64,000 bases of DNA from Gelatoporia subvermispora B (taxonomy: Eukaryota > Basidiomycota > Agaricomycetes > Polyporales > Gelatoporiaceae): assembly GCA_000320605.2 (NCBI GenBank), contig KB445795.1:1053867-1117866 (forward strand), read 5' to 3'. The first letter of the stretch is position 1; every line of letters begins with the position of its first letter. The notes under the pieces are model-generated. The model ran no database searches, had not been told where the DNA came from, and worked only from the letters and a program-made list of their open reading frames with translations. This document shows positions 60,532-64,000 of this stretch, one piece after another. The translations under genes were made by a program, and so were the position numbers.

Positions 60532-62147
60532 TTAAGAACAGCCGCAAGTCGAAACGTCAGGTGTTTGACCGAGCGGGCAAGAACCATCTGCAAGTGGACG
60601 ATAATGAGTAAAGAGGAATGTGATGTGCAGTGCATAGCCAACTTACTTGCACCGAAGGCAAATAGACCGAATTGGATGTTGCCAAAGATACCGGGGTTCA
60701 CTCCTATCAATTGAGCGTTGATTACGCCCACGAGCTCTTGATTCCTCGGTGGTCTCGTGCAGTACGGACTCGACGGCGTCGTGCCTAAGATCGCCAGCGC
60801 GTTGCGGGGGTGCTGCCTATACGCAATGGCGTTTGCAATGAGAGCATCCGTGTTGGTGACGCCAGGCGACTTCGCAAAGTCGATCATAGCGTCGGCGTTG
60901 TCCTGCTGATCGCACGGGTCGGCACTCGAAAGCAGAGCGTTGATGCCATTGATGCCGGCCAGGGTCACGCAAGGCTCATTGGTGAAGATATCACCGCCAC
61001 TAACCAACTATAAGTGATGTGAGCGGTAAGTCAACCGAGCAGACATGACGACACTTACGCAGAGATCTTGCCAGCTTTGAGCCACATCAGGGAGGTCAGA
61101 TTGGGCGATGCGCCGCGTCAAGGTAGAGTCCAGTGACGTGGAATTTGACGACGTCGACGTGATGTTTAATGGCGAGGTGGAGTTAGAAGAGGAGGTCTGG
61201 TTCGATGGCAAGGTGAAGTTGGATGAGGAGGTCTGGTTACTGAAGCCGGTCGCCGTGGACGGGAATGCGCTGCTAGACACACTACTCGCCACGCTCACAC
61301 TAGAGAATGCACTCAACACTGAAGCACTGGCGAAGCTTGAGTCAGTAGTGGCAGGGATAGAGTCTGAGCTCGGACCAGAGACAATGGCGTCGGGGGCTGC
61401 AGTAGGAAGAGTAGCCGCGAGGGCGACACAGGCGGCGGGAGGAGCTGGGAGCGACGTGATCGCGGATGCACTGCCTGAGGACGTGCTGTTCGACGAGCCA
61501 TCCCCGGAATCTGTAGTGGTGGGATCCGTATCTTCTCCGTCATCCCCATCATCCCCATCGTCTCCGTCGTTAGACGGGTCCGAAGAGTCGTCAGGGTCGT
61601 CTGTGCCATCGTCTCCGTCATTATCGTCAGATGAATCCGGAGAGTCTGTAGTGCTGTCGTCTCCGTCGTCTCCGTCGTCGCTAGTGTCCGACGAATCGCC
61701 CGAATCGTCAGTACCATCGTCTCCGCCGTCAGTCGGATCCGTAGAATCCGCATCAGGGTCAGACGTTGGCGTCGCGGAAAGTCCAGTAGCCGTGACGGAC
61801 ACACTCGCGCTGTCGTCCGTGGTCGATGAAGGCGTCGACGATTCGGTCGGTGAGGGCGACAGGGAACCAGTCGCGGAGACAGAGAATGTTAGATCAGCAG
61901 ACGGAGAAGCGGCGATGCTAAGCCCGGATGCACTTGTGCCATTTGCCAGCGAGCTAGAGTCTGTCGCGTTGCTAGCACCAGGGATTGTCGAATTCGTGAG
62001 TGGGAGGCTGGAATGGTTGAAGCAGTTAAAGCGAAGCTTCCAAGAGTTAAAGTGACGAAATACTCACGAGGAAGACAGAGGTGCTATAGGTCGGGCACTA
62101 ATGACGGCTGCTAGAAGAACTGCGGTATAGATTTTGGCGAAATGCAT
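60532..62147 (-). CDS. Secreted acidic Ser/Thr/Asp-rich protein with cysteine-containing C-terminal domain
   Basis: Exons 62068-62147, 61059-62007, 60647-61007 and 60532-60587 join in phase to 481 residues. The start HFAKIYTAVLLAAVISARP is a signal peptide. The next ~300 residues are low in complexity: many NxS/T sequons (NSTIPG, NATDSS, NQTSSSN, NITSTSSNST) and a D/S/T/G tract (~residues 95-175) in which DDGDDGDD- and DSSD-like units repeat. The last ~150 residues look folded, with cysteines in EPCVTLAGINGINALLSSAD, PCDQQDN, PYCTRPP and the ending CPLGQTPDVSTCGCS. This resembles secreted basidiomycete proteins of unknown role. Heavy glycosylation and a cell-wall or matrix location are inferred. 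Confidence 0.78.
61545..61740. repeat. Low-complexity GAC/GAT-TCx tract coding for D/S/T/G repeats
   Basis: Imperfect trinucleotide-based array inside the secreted-protein gene, on the plus strand seen as CATCCCCATCATCCCCATCG and TCGTCTCCGTC variants. It codes for DDGDD, DSSD and DDSTTDS-like units and is likely to vary in length between strains. Confidence 0.75.
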
Positions 62148-62836
62148 CGTGGCAAGGATTCAAAATGAAGAGTATGCTACCAGGGGATGTCCGACTCGAA
62201 TGAAAATGAAAAAGAATGTCAGTGAACAAACTAACAAAAACGAGCACCCGGCTCGCTGACTTGCAGGAAAGGTCAAGTGAGGGCCAAGTATACCAGAGCC
62301 CTCCATTTATACGTAGGGCCTGTGCAAGCCTCCCTCAGAATGGATCACAACTCAGACAGCCAGCGGTACAGTTTTGCGCATAAATCGACTATGCGATTGT
62401 TGGACTGGTGACAATTGACATCCAACAAAACGCAGCCCGTCGCGCGAAGACAGGATGTGCATTGGGCGCTGGCAGATTCTCGCGCACGTGATCCCATGTC
62501 GAGAGCGAGCTCTGCAGCTTGTGACTGCGCCTCAATGCTGCTGTCGAAGGGGGACGCCATCAGTTTCAAAGTTTCAAATGAAGTCGAGAATGCGCTGTAT
62601 CTGAACAGCCTCACCTCGAAGGCCACTGAATCGCTAGGCAGAAACGACAGCGAGCGCATCCCTAGGCCGCTTCAATTTACTTCAGACATTGAAAACACTC
62701 ACCCACGCTGAGGACGGACAGAAGTACGCATCAGCGAGCGCCCACAGCCTCCGCCAACGTACCTGTGACATCCATACGTATCAGTCGCTCAGAGGTCACA
62801 CAAAATCAGGCATGTTCAGGAGAGTGGCACAACTGT
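62148..62836. other. Intergenic, 689 bp
   Basis: Includes the promoter of the secreted-protein gene and the 3' flank of the uL3m gene. Frames at 62345-62659 (minus) and 62415-62711 (plus) are antisense to each other and unrecognised. Confidence 0.4.
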
Positions 62837-64000
62837 CTATTCTCTGGGAAGGAAAGGACTCCTGCGGAGCGTAGGGGCCGCGATGATTGGTGGGAGTGTC
62901 TTCGCCAGCTCCTTCGTACCCGCAGGAAACGGCAGACTGTCCAGGCCCTTGGGGAGAATTTTTTCGAAGAGGCCCTTTGCATAGTTATGCTGAGCGGCGT
63001 CCGTCACCTTCTTCTTGGCGTCCCGAACCATCACCTGCGCGTCGTCTATGCCAGGTACACAGCCGCGCACGAAGACGAGGTCGAGGGCACTGTCCACACG
63101 AACAACGGCGAGGTTCTGAGTTGTTATCCGCTTGCCACCCATACGACCAGCCATCTTCTTTCCGGGCCACACACGGCCGGGGTCCTGAGCACAGTCAAGT
63201 AAGCGAATGCTAGGAGTGCAAGTGACGGATAACGTACCTGGTGAGCACCAGTAGCACCAGCCGAACGATGCGAGACGGAAACACCGTGACTCGCGCGCAA
63301 ACCCTTGAAGTTCCACCTCTTCATGACACCCTGGTATCCTTTACCGATCCTAAAGAGGGTGAGCGAGAGCCAGAGGTTGGCAGAAGCCGAGGTCACTCAC
63401 GAGTTCGCAATAACATCCACGTATTGTCCCGGAACAAAGTGAATTGCTGATAATGTCGTGCCTGAAGACAATGAGATGGTAGTGTCAGCTGTGTCTCTAA
63501 CAAGAATGAACATGAAAACACTGACCAACGGGCACATGTGCGTCCGGTGTTACCGGGAACTCCTTAACAACACGCTTGGGAGGGACGCCAGCTTTCTTGA
63601 AGTGCCCGAGCATAGGCTTCGTCGTCGTCTTCTCTGGCCGGTCGGATGCAGCAACCTGCACTGCGTGGTACTCTGAGCCGTCATCCCGTACGGTCTTGAC
63701 GTTCGCAGTAACTTGGCAATTCTCGAGCTAAGATGCATTGTTTGAGGTGCATGCGGCATATCAATGAGAAGATAGGCCCATACCTGCAGCACTGTCACAG
63801 GATATCGTGCACCGTGGTCATCCCACATCGCTGTCATTCCACGCTTGCGAGCAATAAGGCCGGTTCGGACAGAGTTTGCAGTCCATTGCGAGTCAACAGG
63901 AGCCTCCTTAGTCGCCGCTGCCGCTGCACGGGCTGCAGCTGTCGTGCGTATTGTTCTACATTGTAATGGCGAGAGCCGGTGCTGGAGAGACCAGAGCCTG
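62837..64000 (-). CDS. Mitochondrial large-subunit ribosomal protein uL3m (5' end outside window)
   Basis: Exons from the edge: 63784-64000 (partial), 63526-63727, 63401-63461, 63238-63349 and 62837-63184. The visible N-terminal part [20 protein letters not shown] is Arg-rich, Asp/Glu-free and fits a mitochondrial presequence. Family blocks are [70 protein letters not shown] and [14 protein letters not shown], the last three being the diagnostic uL3 loop. The start codon lies beyond the right edge. The ending [13 protein letters not shown] is complete. Equivalent to yeast MRPL9. Confidence 0.93.

Noticed and set aside
61108..62055. Long plus-strand open frame of 315 codons rich in Ser, Val, Glu and Asp
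   Set aside because: It is the mirror of the repetitive D/S/T-coding tract on the minus strand. The minus-strand reading has a signal peptide, in-phase introns and a plausible C-terminal domain.

Overview
This window is nuclear DNA from a fungus, most likely a mushroom-forming basidiomycete (Agaricomycetes). Nearly every gene is broken by several introns of about 50-60 nt with GT..AG ends, genes lie 0.2-1 kb apart on both strands, and the gene set (type VI siderophore synthetase, multi-exon SKP1, DUF3074, UTP21, Atg15) is basidiomycete-like. Coding models were assembled by hand by joining frames at splice consensus sites and requiring phase agreement and an open frame to the stop. Exon positions are therefore inferences, most of them constrained to the base.

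Layout. 1-3007: N-terminal part of SPT6 (minus). 3276-3836: Rib2-type deaminase. 3888-14969: a divergent siderophore pair, a 14-exon nonribosomal peptide synthetase with A-T-C-T-C-T-C order (minus) and an L-ornithine N5-monooxygenase (plus). They share a promoter of about 1 kb that carries three matches to the iron-responsive GATA-factor site ATCWGATAA. 15358-17234: four-span MARVEL-like membrane protein. 17458-18906: orphan coiled-coil gene. 19202-22783: UTP21/WDR36. 22988-23855: Tim17-family-like protein. 23882-25230: WDR53-like protein. 25320-26710: (GGA)n tract and a decayed non-LTR retrotransposon. 26820-29090: glutamine-synthetase-like enzyme with micro-exons. 29544-31218: two tandem SKP1-like copies, one a pseudogene. 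31334-32437: DUF3074 protein. 33082-34877: F-box protein. 35083-35703: mitochondrial bL27. 35907-36684: canonical SKP1. 37074-38903: mRNA capping guanylyltransferase. 40093-41055: orphan proline-rich protein. 41056-43487: gene-poor stretch. 43488-45391: guanine deaminase. 45496-47064: Atg15 lipase. 47361-48362: SRP receptor beta. 49166-50049: SAR1. 50318-51863: PIG-M/GPI14. 52056-52669: glia maturation factor. 53034-58370: tandem pair of MFS transporters. 58648-60118: inositol polyphosphate 5-phosphatase. 60532-62147: secreted acidic low-complexity protein. 62837-64000: mitochondrial uL3 (5' end outside the window).

How genes work together. The monooxygenase hydroxylates ornithine at N5. An acyltransferase, not seen in this window, would acylate it, and the synthetase would join three copies into a linear tri-hydroxamate of the basidioferrin type. 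Between 29.5 and 36.7 kb, SKP1, two truncated SKP1-like relatives and an F-box protein sit together, suggesting local duplication of SCF ubiquitin-ligase parts. The remaining genes are mostly housekeeping functions: transcription, capping, ribosome biogenesis, secretion, GPI anchors, mitochondrial ribosome and autophagy. No tRNA, rRNA or CRISPR array was recognised.
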